Notes: generated by a model from the letters alone, not told the origin. 9,986 nucleotides of DNA from Methanomassiliicoccaceae archaeon UBA404 (GCA_002498605.1 DAHY01000046.1:1-9986), one strand, 5' to 3'. Positions 1 to 5,553 are shown, numbered from the stretch's first letter. A program made the numbers and translations.

Positions 1-744
1 ACGCCACTTTTGAATCCACGTATCGAAGAAAATAATTTTGATGCCGTCGAAACTGTCAAAGGTATGATACTGAAGCTGTACGCGGATGACGCATCCAAGT
101 TCCGGGCAGGTCACGGTTCCAAATCCAAACGCATTCTTTTCATGATTCCGTCATTTCTGTCAAAACAAGTGAAGACGTTCAGCCCTTCACGGATGAGAAA
201 AGGGTCCAAAACCAGGGAATACTTTGACGGCATCGTATGGCTGAGCGAATCCAAGATGGTAAACGTGTGTTACCGTAACACCGACCCCGGTCCGGCTCTT
301 AACCTGAATCTTGATGAGCACACATTCAAGATATACATGGCAGACACGGGATTGCTGGTGACTTCGTCCTTCGATTCGAACGTGGGGGACCGTGATGAGA
401 TTTACAGGAGCATTCTGAAGAACAAGATGAATATAAACAAAGGGATGTTTTTCGAGAACGCGGTTGCGCAGACGCTGGTATCCACAGGACACAAACTTGT
501 GTTCAGTAAATTTTCCGTTGAAAATTCCACGAACATGCAGGAAGTGGATTTCATAATCGCGGACGGTAAAAACATCATACCGATCGAAACTAAATCCGGA
601 AATTCCGGCAGGCACGTATCTCTTGACCGTTTCATGGAGAAGTTTTCATCCAGAGTGAAAACTGCGTATGTGGTTCATTCCAAAGATCTCAGAGTGGACG
701 GAAAGATTGTGTACATTCCGATATACATGACAATGTTTCTGTAA
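1..744 (+). CDS. AAA ATPase, DUF4143 type, C-terminal part (5' end outside window)
   Basis: The reading frame is open from base 1, so the gene begins upstream; the TTG at 10 is only the first start-like codon in view and the ATP-binding half is missing. What remains matches the DUF4143 half of archaeal/bacterial AAA_14-DUF4143 ATPases in order: IPSFLSKQ, a REYFDGIVWLSES stretch, the MADTGLL motif near 340-360, a NKGMFFENAVAQ motif, and the family's usual C-terminus PIYMTMFL. The C-terminal region carries a PD-(D/E)XK-like constellation: Asp in EVDF (547-549), then Glu (586-588) and Lys (592-594) in IETK. The fold assignment is known for the family; catalytic activity is not shown. These proteins are abundant in gut archaea and their biological role is poorly defined. 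The 3' end appears intact, with TAA at 742-744. I am confident of the family and not of the function. Confidence 0.85.
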   Translation, partial: TPLLNPRIEENNFDAVETVKGMILKLYADDASKFRAGHGSKSKRILFMIPSFLSKQVKTFSPSRMRKGSKTREYFDGIVWLSESKMVNVCYRNTDPGPALNLNLDEHTFKIYMADTGLLVTSSFDSNVGDRDEIYRSILKNKMNINKGMFFENAVAQTLVSTGHKLVFSKFSVENSTNMQEVDFIIADGKNIIPIETKSGNSGRHVSLDRFMEKFSSRVKTAYVVHSKDLRVDGKIVYIPIYMTMFL

Positions 745-955
745 GTTTGAACGATTCGGTTGTGAAATACATCCGCAATACAGGAAATTCGAAGTCTTGC
801 ATTGTACTTATTGACAAGTGCCAGGGAGTTTTACGTTGTTGGTATAAGGTGCCGAAGTCAGAGATTTTAAGAAAATATTTTATGAATTTTATTTACGTCC
901 GGCTTACAAGTGTCAAAGTCCGAATCCAGAATTTTAGGATTGCATATGTTACATC
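745..955. other. Intergenic, no supported gene
   Basis: An open frame of 70 codons from a TTG at 747 exists, but it has no Shine-Dalgarno site, starts two bases after the previous stop, and has no recognisable motif. The only structured item is the first copy of a 28-base direct repeat (892-919). No oligo-T terminator or hairpin is evident after the ATPase gene. Confidence 0.5.
892..919 (+). repeat. 28-base direct repeat, copy 1
   Basis: This copy reads TTTACGTCCGG...GTGTCAAAGT. It matches bases 1267-1294 at 23 of 28 positions, and all five differences are transitions. Weaker, mostly transition-type similarity continues about 8 bases further downstream. Both copies, read in frame, give a similar ten-residue peptide (IYVRLTSVKV here, VYARFAGVKV in copy 2), so the repeat may be a coding relic. 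The pair brackets the broken gene at 956-1258. Confidence 0.55.
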
Positions 956-1258
956 ATGACGAGAGAAAAACGATGGGGCGTATGCACAACAGTTGGCCGG
1001 CATCGTATACGGTCATGGGAACATAAGCAATCGGACGTCGAACAAAGCCGTGAATGCAGTTGGGAAAAATACAAGGAGCATCGTCTCCATAGACGATTAT
1101 TTAATCCGATATCCGTATTTCATGTCATGCCGAATGAGATTGATTCCGACAAACGAATCGAGGAACTGATATCCATTATGGATGAGGAAAACCTCGCAAA
1201 TGCCATCAGGATCATGGGGAAGGTTACGGATGGTGACACACATCTAAGGTTGTATTGA
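956..1258 (+). pseudogene. Small unknown protein gene, apparently frameshifted
   Basis: The continuous frame from ATG 956 to the stop at 1256-1258 reads as out-of-frame sequence in its first half, rich in Arg, Trp, Cys and His. The neighbouring frame over 960-1115 reads like a protein (AYAQQLAGIVYGHGNISN, then NKAVNAVGKNTRSIVSIDDY). The original frame again looks real from about 1130 (IDSDKRIEELISIMDEENLA). Removing one A from the A5 run at 966-970 and adding one T in the TTT near 1118-1120 joins them into a protein of about 100 residues starting MTRENDGAYAQQLAG. I do not recognise the family. There is no good Shine-Dalgarno site before ATG 956. It could be a decayed gene or an intact one with two sequencing indels; the reconstruction is by eye. 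Confidence 0.4.
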
Positions 1259-1266
1259 AAAATCGG

Positions 1267-1294
1267 TTTACGCCCGGTTCGCAGGTGTCAAAGT
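1267..1294 (+). repeat. 28-base direct repeat, copy 2
   Basis: This copy reads TTTACGCCCGG...GTGTCAAAGT, the partner of 892-919. It lies 9 bases after the stop of the broken gene at 956-1258. In frame from 1266 it encodes VYARFAGVKV followed directly by a TAA stop. Confidence 0.55.
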
Positions 1295-1619
1295 TTAAGC
1301 TAAACATATAATGAAACCTCTGCAAAACCTATAATGAATCGATTACAGAACCGGATGATGAGAAACCGAAGAACGACGACTTACCACATCGCAGATCCTA
1401 TTGTATCGGACAGATACGGTTCAAAATTCTATATCGTTTGCAGAATTTTTAACTACACTTTAAATTTTTGAATATTTAACAGATTTTTGAACCATACTTA
1501 AAAATTTATAGGGGCAATACGACGCATATAGGGTGATAAGATCGGACGGAATCGTTCGCCGAGGCAAATATCTGAATCAGGGTTACTTTAATCGGATTGA
1601 GATTTTCAGGACTCTTCAA
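1295..1619. other. AT-rich intergenic with short repeats and an orphan promoter-like site
   Basis: There is no supported gene. Visible items: AACATATAATGAA (1303-1315) recurs as AACCTATAATGAA (1326-1338), 12 of 13 identical and 23 bases apart. GGTTCAAAA (1418-1426) is an exact inverted match to TTTTGAACC (1485-1493), with partial pairing beyond. TTTATA (1505-1510) is followed 22 bases later by GGTGA (1532-1536). At the four-base spacing used elsewhere in this window the expected start codon is ATC (1541), and the frame ends within 20 codons, so this looks like a promoter and Shine-Dalgarno site without a gene. A weak coding-like stretch at about 1333-1473 changes frame near 1381 and may be another relic. 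Confidence 0.4.
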
Positions 1620-1896
1620 TCATTCCTTTTCGAATAAGAATGCGACGGCGAACAGAGGATGATGTTCGATTCTGTTTTCGCCCTTATAAACGTTTGACAT
1701 TTCCAGTTTGATTCTTCTTTTTACGTTATATCGGGACATGACGGCATTGGGGGATTTGGACGGTTTGTTGTTTCCCGATTCAACTTCTGTGGTTTGAACA
1801 GTTTTTTGACGACATCATCGGCGGTGAAAGTATTACCGGCCTGTTCGGCTCCTTTTGCGAGTAGGTATTCTTCATTCGATATGTTTTTCTTTTCAT
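1620..1896 (-). pseudogene. Small unknown protein gene (about 92 codons) broken by two homopolymer indels
   Basis: No single frame spans this stretch, so it is easy to miss. On the minus strand three consecutive frames read as one protein: ATG at 1896; then NISNEEYLLAKGAEQAG and FTADDVVKK; then TTEVESGNNKPSKSP, VMSRYNVKRRIKLEMSNVYK and HHPLFAVAFLFEKE, with a TGA stop at 1622-1620. One extra A in the A4 run just after the ATG and one extra A in the A6 run (1802-1807) put all of it in one frame, beginning MKKKNISNEEYLLAKG. The middle (FTADDVVKK) and the basic segment (SRYNVKRRIKLEM) could suit a small DNA-binding protein, but I recognise no family. GGAGG (1920-1916) lies 19 bases before the ATG, farther than usual. 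Repeat A would be its promoter/leader region. Confidence 0.5.
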
Positions 1897-1910
1897 CAGA
1901 TTATCAGTAA

Positions 1911-2111
1911 TTTTTCCTCCTGGCATGTGTGTAAGACATGCCAGACGGTACGTTTTACTATTTTTTTCTAGGACTTTTAAGTATAATTCCCTATTTTTTC
2001 TGACGACTTTCTAATGATATTTCCTACTTTTTCCAGGACTTTCAGGTATTATTCCCCGCCTTTTCAAAATATCCGTCGGTCACATTGAAAGATCACTGTC
2101 AAACACAAATT
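1911..2111 (-). repeat. Dispersed 200-base intergenic element, copy A
   Basis: This block is homologous to 4803-4990 in the same orientation. On the + strand it holds a palindrome (1921-1943), then three tandem T-rich units of 33, 34 and 31 bases (1958-1990, 1991-2024, 2025-2055). Each unit is roughly CTATTTTTTCTAGGACTTT plus an AT-rich end finishing in TTCC. A conserved tail follows (2062-2111). On the minus strand it sits directly upstream of the broken gene at 1896-1620, and each unit contributes TATA-like sequence, so a promoter/leader role on that strand is possible. Read as + strand, it is a hairpin followed by three oligo-T tracts, which would suit termination. The sequence does not decide between them. 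Confidence 0.6.
1921..1943. promoter_or_regulatory. Palindrome at edge of repeat A
   Basis: TGGCATGT (1921-1928) and ACATGCCA (1936-1943) are perfect 8-bp inverted arms around a 7-base loop. On the minus strand the palindrome lies immediately before GGAGG (1920-1916), so it could be an operator or a leader hairpin masking the ribosome site of the gene at 1896-1620. Copy B keeps a palindrome of the same core, shifted by a few bases (ATGCCA-GA-TGGCAT, 4847-4860). Confidence 0.45.
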
Positions 2112-2175
2112 CAAAACAGGTTCAATATGCAGATTCCCAATAAACCATCGTTGAGACATATCTTCACTAACTAAA

Positions 2176-2263
2176 AAATCGGCTGTCCTTCAGAAACCGG
2201 GACGGAATCTTTCTGCGACCGGGGGAACCGATTTGATCCATTTTCCATATAAGTTTCCGGTCG
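2176..2263 (+). promoter_or_regulatory. Nested/overlapping inverted repeats upstream of the signal peptidase gene
   Basis: Three exact complementary pairs occur in 88 bases: AAATCGG (2176-2182) with CCGATTT (2228-2234); CAGAAA (2191-2196) with TTTCTG (2210-2215), nested inside the first; and CGACCGG (2216-2222) with CCGGTCG (2257-2263), which interlocks with the first as a pseudoknot or alternative fold would. A TATA-like CATATAAG lies at about 2245-2252 inside the last pair. If transcription starts upstream, this is a structured RNA leader; if it starts from that box or a later one, these are DNA operator-like sites. There is no match to a riboswitch class I know. Confidence 0.35.
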
Positions 2264-2297
2264 TACAAAATACGCATACCCAACGTCCCAATCATGT

Positions 2298-2305
2298 TTT
2301 TAAAT
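2298..2305 (+). promoter_or_regulatory. TATA-like box for leaderless signal peptidase mRNA
   Basis: The AT-rich stretch TTTTAAAT is centred about 25 bases before ATG 2327, the archaeal TATA-to-start-site distance. None of the three candidate ATGs (2294, 2315, 2327) has a Shine-Dalgarno site, so leaderless initiation at 2327 is the simplest reading. A competing TATA-like site, CATATAAG (about 2245-2252), would give a leader of about 19 bases to ATG 2294. Confidence 0.35.
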
Positions 2306-2326
2306 CATACATATATGCTGAAGTGT

Positions 2327-3184
2327 ATGAAAAGCAAATACCGAGATACAATCATCACCTTGGCTGTTGTATTTTTGCTTTTTATCACGGCTTACGCGGG
2401 TATCAAAGCGTATTCCGGCTACGATTATCCCTTTTCCACAATAGTTTCAAAGAGTATGCAGCACGAAGACGATCAGTCCCAGATCGGAATTTTAGACACA
2501 GGGGATATGGTGCTTGTGCGCGACAAATCAAAAGTTCAGATTGTGTCCTATCTTGAAGGACGTGACACGGGATATTCGAAATTCGGGGATTACGGCAGTG
2601 TCATAGTGTATTGGAGGGGAGACGACAGAAATCCTGTGATACACAGAGCAATAATGTATGTCGAAGTTGTGGAAGTCGGAACCAAAGCGGTAAAGGTTCA
2701 TTATCTGGATCAATACACAAACGGCGACGGGACGCCGATGTGGTCCTGTGATTCCGGATCCACGGATTCGAGCGCTCTTACGGGGAAACTCACTTTGTAC
2801 AATATGGGTTACAACAGCAAGGACGTGGTTGTGGATCTGGATGTGATAATTTCAGGAAACGATGTCGGAACAACGGGATATGTCACAAAGGGAGACAACA
2901 ACAATTACGTGGATCAGCCGGGATTATCCCCCCTTGTTACTTATGATATGATAAAATCCGTTCCTGTTGCGGAGATCCCCTGGCTGGGTTGTATAAAAAT
3001 GATTTTTAACGGGAAGAAATCCACGGTGGACCAAAACGTTCCCAACAGTCTGCCTTCTCTCGGTGTTTCTATTCTGATAATAATCGCATCGTTATTCCTG
3101 ATTGATGCGCTTTTCACGTTCGGTAAGAAATATCTTCTGAAAGCACAGAATCCGGAGACGTACGAGCCTCCGGAAAAAGAGTGA
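2327..3184 (+). CDS. Signal peptidase I, archaeal/ER type (S26B)
   Basis: This is a membrane-bound serine protease that removes signal peptides from secreted proteins at the outer face of the membrane. From ATG 2327 it has 285 residues: an N-terminal membrane segment (about 8-24), the catalytic motif IVSKSMQH (Ser43), GDMVLVRD (59-66), GSVIVYW (90-96), VIHRAI with His106 in place of the bacterial lysine, and TKGDNNNYVDQPG with Asp190 and Asp196 six residues apart, as expected for S26B enzymes. A second membrane segment lies at about 243-263, followed by a charged tail. About 80 residues separate His106 from Asp190, more than in short archaeal enzymes, so there is an insertion or enlarged cap. 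ATG 2294 would add 11 residues (MFLNHTYMLKC) that look unlike a normal N-terminus; I prefer 2327. The adhesin downstream is a plausible substrate. Confidence 0.85.
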   Translation: MKSKYRDTIITLAVVFLLFITAYAGIKAYSGYDYPFSTIVSKSMQHEDDQSQIGILDTGDMVLVRDKSKVQIVSYLEGRDTGYSKFGDYGSVIVYWRGDDRNPVIHRAIMYVEVVEVGTKAVKVHYLDQYTNGDGTPMWSCDSGSTDSSALTGKLTLYNMGYNSKDVVVDLDVIISGNDVGTTGYVTKGDNNNYVDQPGLSPLVTYDMIKSVPVAEIPWLGCIKMIFNGKKSTVDQNVPNSLPSLGVSILIIIASLFLIDALFTFGKKYLLKAQNPETYEPPEKE

Positions 3185-3204
3185 CTTTACAATATTCGAA
3201 GAAA

Positions 3205-3233
3205 GAAATCCTAAAAAGTTTTACCGAATTTTA
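3205..3233. terminator. Weak bidirectional oligo-T termination region
   Basis: The 68-base gap between the convergent stops holds AAAAAG-TTTTA (3213-3223) and a further TTTTA at about 3230, so each strand has a short T tract after its gene. Only a 5-bp stem is possible. Archaeal termination relies on oligo-T tracts, so this is plausible but weak. Confidence 0.25.
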
Positions 3234-3252
3234 TGGATTTACGGTACAACTA

Positions 3253-3834
3253 TCACAGAAGATCCAGTGCTATGGTAATCGCGGATACGGCGGCGGTAGT
3301 CCTATCGCTTGCTCCGCTGATGATGACGGTATCGCCTTCTTTCATTCCGTGGTTTCTTAATTGTTCGGCAAGCGCGGGATCTCTCGCGTCGATGTCCCAG
3401 TTCTTCGGCATGATTACTCTCCCGTTTCTCATCACGAACACCGAAGACCCCTCCGCGCCGGCTATGATTCCTTTGTCTCTCTGATGCATCCCGTTTGTGA
3501 TTTTGTCAGAAACGCCGTGAACAAGAACTCCCTGTTGAAACGCGCCTATCACATATTCGGATCTTTCAAGATCGATAAGATTCATGGGTATGGATTTCAA
3601 CAAATCTATGCCTGCATCCGTTATCGTTATCCCTGTCTGTTTCACATCGATTGTTTTCCAGGTTTTAAGGACTTCGATTATCTTTCTGACGCTTCCTTCC
3701 CCGATATTGGTGCAGGAGGACAGCGTGGCTCTGCTAATCGGTTTATCCTTATCCAAACAGAGCAACGCATAATATATGTGTGCATCACCGAACCTTCTTA
3801 TGGGGCCGTATTCCGAATCATCAATAAAACGCAT
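3253..3834 (-). CDS. Winged-helix protein resembling archaeal DUF4443 family
   Basis: This 193-residue soluble protein begins at the ATG at 3834. Residues about 14-75 look like a winged helix: DAHIYYALLCLDKDKPISRA, GEGSVRKIIEVLKTWKTIDV as recognition-helix region, and ITITDAGIDLLKSI as wing. The C-terminal half, with IAGAEGSSVFVMRNGRVIMP, a WDIDARDPALAEQL stretch and EGDTVIISGASDR, followed by a helical end (AVSAITIALDLL), resembles the domain that follows such a helix in archaeal DUF4443 proteins. The family name is from memory. The likely role is transcriptional regulation, possibly with a small-molecule-binding C-terminus, but no ligand residue is evident. It lies six bases after the stop of the zinc-ribbon gene, so the two are probably co-transcribed; a GAGG inside the end of that gene could serve as ribosome site. 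Tandem stops TGA-TAG end it. Confidence 0.65.
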   Translation of the reverse strand: MRFIDDSEYGPIRRFGDAHIYYALLCLDKDKPISRATLSSCTNIGEGSVRKIIEVLKTWKTIDVKQTGITITDAGIDLLKSIPMNLIDLERSEYVIGAFQQGVLVHGVSDKITNGMHQRDKGIIAGAEGSSVFVMRNGRVIMPKNWDIDARDPALAEQLRNHGMKEGDTVIISGASDRTTAAVSAITIALDLL

Positions 3835-3840
3835 ATGCGT

Positions 3841-4659
3841 TCACTCTTCCTCTAATTGTTCTATGGATGCAATCACTGTGATGACCCTGTTCAGCGATGC
3901 GTCGGTCGTTCTTGCAATATCCACCGAACTCTCGCCGTTATGGTGCAGAATAAGAATCTCCGAGTCCGTCTGGTCAAGGCCGTTTCTGTTCGTCAGTTCT
4001 ACTATTTTTACCAAATCGTCCGTTTCAGATCTCAGTATTTTCAGGATATCGGAAGACATTTCCAAACGCAGATTTCCTCTTTTTCCTCCCGAGGCTCCGG
4101 TTGCCGCGGACTGATTTTCAATGGATAATTTGGTCCCGCATATCGGACACAGGCCTTTGCGTCGAATATCTGTCTTCCCGACAAAACCGCATTTCTTGCA
4201 TATACAGTCCATAACTCCCGAGTACAGATTTTCGGAACCGCAGTTCGAACATTTCCCGGGAAGTTTGTTGAGATTCGTTATAAATCCGCAGTCGCCGCAG
4301 GTGCATTTCATAACGTCTTTGTCCCATCGTTTCGATTTGCATTTGGGACACATGAGAGGGCTTTCGAGTTTGCTCATCCATCTGTGGGAACATTGTTTGC
4401 ATTGGTGACGTTTTAGACCGGCATCGTTCCATCGAGTACTGGAACACGAAGGGCATTTCTTCGGTTCGTTTCCGTGTTCCGTTTTGTACGCATCCCACAT
4501 GTATCCGCATACCAGACAGACACGTTTATTCTCTTCTCTCAACGGTTCTTCGTTCCGAGGTTTCTCAGACGACGCTTTGCTTCTTTGAGATATCGCTATC
4601 AGTTTCAACATGCCGCCTACATAATCGTTTTCTGTAGAACAATACATATTTTGTTTCAA
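3841..4659 (-). CDS. Four-zinc-ribbon protein with C-terminal helical (HTH-like) region
   Basis: This 272-residue protein is soluble with no signal peptide. Four tandem CxxC...CxxC modules are visible: Cys48/51/69/72, Cys87/90/104/107, Cys121/124/137/140 and Cys154/157/171/174, with extra Cys119 and Cys152 before the third and fourth. Modules 1-2 end in a basic-aromatic STRW/SKRW; modules 3-4 share a CxCxxCGF opening, so the array looks like two pairs. A Gly/Ala/Ser linker (about 183-193) leads to a helical region (198-272) with DILKILRSETDDLVKIVEL and SVDIARTTDASLNRVITVI, which fits a helix-turn-helix. A nucleic-acid-binding role is likely; the exact function is unknown. I chose TTG 4659 because GGTGA (4668-4664) lies four bases before it, the same spacing as at the adhesin gene; ATG 4647 would be 16 bases away. 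First gene of an operon with the DUF4443-like gene. Confidence 0.75.
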   Translation of the reverse strand: MKQNMYCSTENDYVGGMLKLIAISQRSKASSEKPRNEEPLREENKRVCLVCGYMWDAYKTEHGNEPKKCPSCSSTRWNDAGLKRHQCKQCSHRWMSKLESPLMCPKCKSKRWDKDVMKCTCGDCGFITNLNKLPGKCSNCGSENLYSGVMDCICKKCGFVGKTDIRRKGLCPICGTKLSIENQSAATGASGGKRGNLRLEMSSDILKILRSETDDLVKIVELTNRNGLDQTDSEILILHHNGESSVDIARTTDASLNRVITVIASIEQLEEE

Positions 4660-4663
4660 TCAA

Positions 4664-4668
4664 TCACC
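4664..4668 (-). promoter_or_regulatory. Shine-Dalgarno site deciding the TTG start of the zinc-ribbon gene
   Basis: GGTGA on the minus strand, four bases before TTG 4659. The same motif and spacing precede the adhesin ATG 5558. Confidence 0.6.
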
Positions 4669-4689
4669 AGTTGGATGTCTTATCCAACT
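4669..4689 (-). promoter_or_regulatory. Operator-like palindrome at the zinc-ribbon operon start
   Basis: AGTTGGAT (4669-4676) and ATCCAACT (4682-4689) are perfect 8-bp inverted arms with a 5-base spacer. The palindrome abuts the GGTGA site and covers the expected transcription start about 25 bases from the TATA-like box at 4708-4699. This placement suits a repressor site; the operon's own HTH proteins are obvious candidates for autoregulation, which is inference. It could also act as an RNA hairpin next to the ribosome site. Confidence 0.5.
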
Positions 4690-4698
4690 TATAGTACA

Positions 4699-4708
4699 CA
4701 TAAATAAG
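4699..4708 (-). promoter_or_regulatory. TATA-like box of the zinc-ribbon operon
   Basis: Minus-strand CTTATTTATG. Start of transcription is expected near 4675-4680, giving a leader of roughly 20 bases that contains the GGTGA site. No clear BRE consensus is seen. Confidence 0.4.
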
Positions 4709-4732
4709 TTATTGTGACTGGCGACGTACAAA

Positions 4733-4789
4733 TCATAAAAAGATGGCTATTATCGACCTGTTCTCTGCCTTATGAAGAGGTTTTTCCAT
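4733..4789 (-). other. 18-codon minus-strand ORF after repeat B
   Basis: The ATG at 4789 is preceded by AGGA eight bases upstream and encodes MEKPLHKAENRSIIAIFL before a TGA at 4735-4733. It occupies the position relative to repeat B that the broken gene at 1896 has relative to repeat A. It ends about 25 bases before the TATA-like box of the zinc-ribbon operon. It may be a leader peptide, the stub of a truncated gene, or chance. Confidence 0.2.
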
Positions 4790-4802
4790 CGGAGTGTTCC
4801 TT

Positions 4803-4990
4803 TTCCTCATATTGTCGGTGTTTTTTTCTTAGCAAACATGTAAGATATGCCAGATGGCATGTATTACTATTTTTTCTTAGGACTTACGGGTACAATATCC
4901 TATTTTTTCTAGGCCCCTTGGGTAAATTTCAAGTTTTTTAAAACACTTGTCGGCCATATTGAAAAATTACCGTTAAACGCAAATAATTCG
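4803..4990 (-). repeat. Dispersed 200-base intergenic element, copy B
   Basis: This is a diverged second copy of 1911-2111. It keeps GxxATGCCAGAxGG (from 4844), two tandem T-rich units (4867-4900 and 4901-4930; copy A has three), and a tail matching A from TTGTCGGCCATATTGAAA to AAACGCAAA (about 4948-4985). It is about 30 bases shorter between matched ends, the size of one unit. In the tail nearly all differences are transitions. A GAGGAAAA stretch then an ATG follows on the minus strand in both copies. Confidence 0.6.
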
Positions 4991-5546
4991 GAATCGTGCC
5001 CATAAAATTATGGAATTTGGTACGAACATAAAATGCACTATACGAAACGAATATGCGGGTATGGGATATTATACGCGTTTGGTTAATTTTTCATTCGGTA
5101 TGTTCAACAAAACAAAGCAAGGTTCAACCAAGTCGGCAAATAATAAAAATTTCTAAAATTCAGATTTTTATGATACAATCGGCTGACCCTTATTCTGAAG
5201 TATGCTGTTGTTTTCTGAGTATCCGAACCCGAATTTGTTTTATAAAGAATTTATGTGGTGTTCCGCTAAACAGATATTTTTGATGCCTGATGAAGCATAA
5301 AATCTCCAACATCGGAGTACAGTCAGAAAGATAACACGGCATCGTTCGTATTGTCCATGACAAGAAATTTGACAAATATCAGTTTTAATCGCTGTTGTTG
5401 ATAACCGCGTAATAAATCTGCAATAGTATCCAACCAATACCGCATCTCTTTAAATCGTCTAATAAAAATTGATAAGTTATCTCTGGACGAAGTAATATTG
5501 GGATGTTTAACCAGAAAAATGACCAACATTACCCACCCGGGAAATC
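4991..5546. other. AT-rich intergenic upstream of the adhesin, possible gene relic
   Basis: There is no confident gene. A minus-strand frame (5529-5323, 68 codons) contains a helical, protein-like run including RRFKEMRYWLDTIADLLRGY and LIFVKFLVMDNTNDAVL, but it has no Shine-Dalgarno site or known motif and its surroundings are full of stops. It could be a relic of a mobile or accessory gene. Candidate TATA-like sites for the adhesin are TTTAAAT (about 5450-5456) and AATAAAAATT (5461-5470), which would give a leader of roughly 70-80 bases. Confidence 0.35.
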
Positions 5547-5553
5547 AAGGTGA
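5547..5553 (+). promoter_or_regulatory. Shine-Dalgarno site of the adhesin gene
   Basis: AAGGTGA lies four bases before ATG 5558. It fixes the start there rather than at ATG 5498, which has no such site and would place 20 polar residues before the hydrophobic N-terminal segment. Confidence 0.75.

Noticed and set aside
747..959. 70-codon ORF after the ATPase gene
   Set aside because: TTG start two bases after a stop, no ribosome site, no recognisable motif.
956..1169. Reading the small broken gene as a relic of a second DUF4143 ATPase (GNISNRTSNKAVNAV resembles a mid-domain stretch)
   Set aside because: The resemblance is short and the healed protein of about 100 residues does not continue into other DUF4143 motifs.
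1274..1290. T-loop-like GGTTCGC suggesting a tRNA
   Set aside because: No matching anticodon arm or acceptor stem around it.
1352..1375. C-box-like ATGATGA suggesting an archaeal C/D box sRNA
   Set aside because: No CTGA D or D' box at suitable spacing and no terminal stem.
1958..2055. CRISPR array
   Set aside because: The units of 31-34 bases are contiguous, diverged and T-rich, with no spacers between identical repeats.
3361..3855. 164-codon + strand frame opposite the DUF4443-like gene, plus 3776-4114, 3856-4128 and 4121-4408 opposite the zinc-ribbon gene
   Set aside because: Shadows: the minus-strand proteins carry coherent motifs (CxxC pairs, winged helix) while these do not.
4118..4510. 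130-codon minus-strand frame overlapping the zinc-ribbon gene
   Set aside because: Same strand but a different frame; its Met/Gln/Arg-rich sequence is a frame shadow of the cysteine-rich protein.
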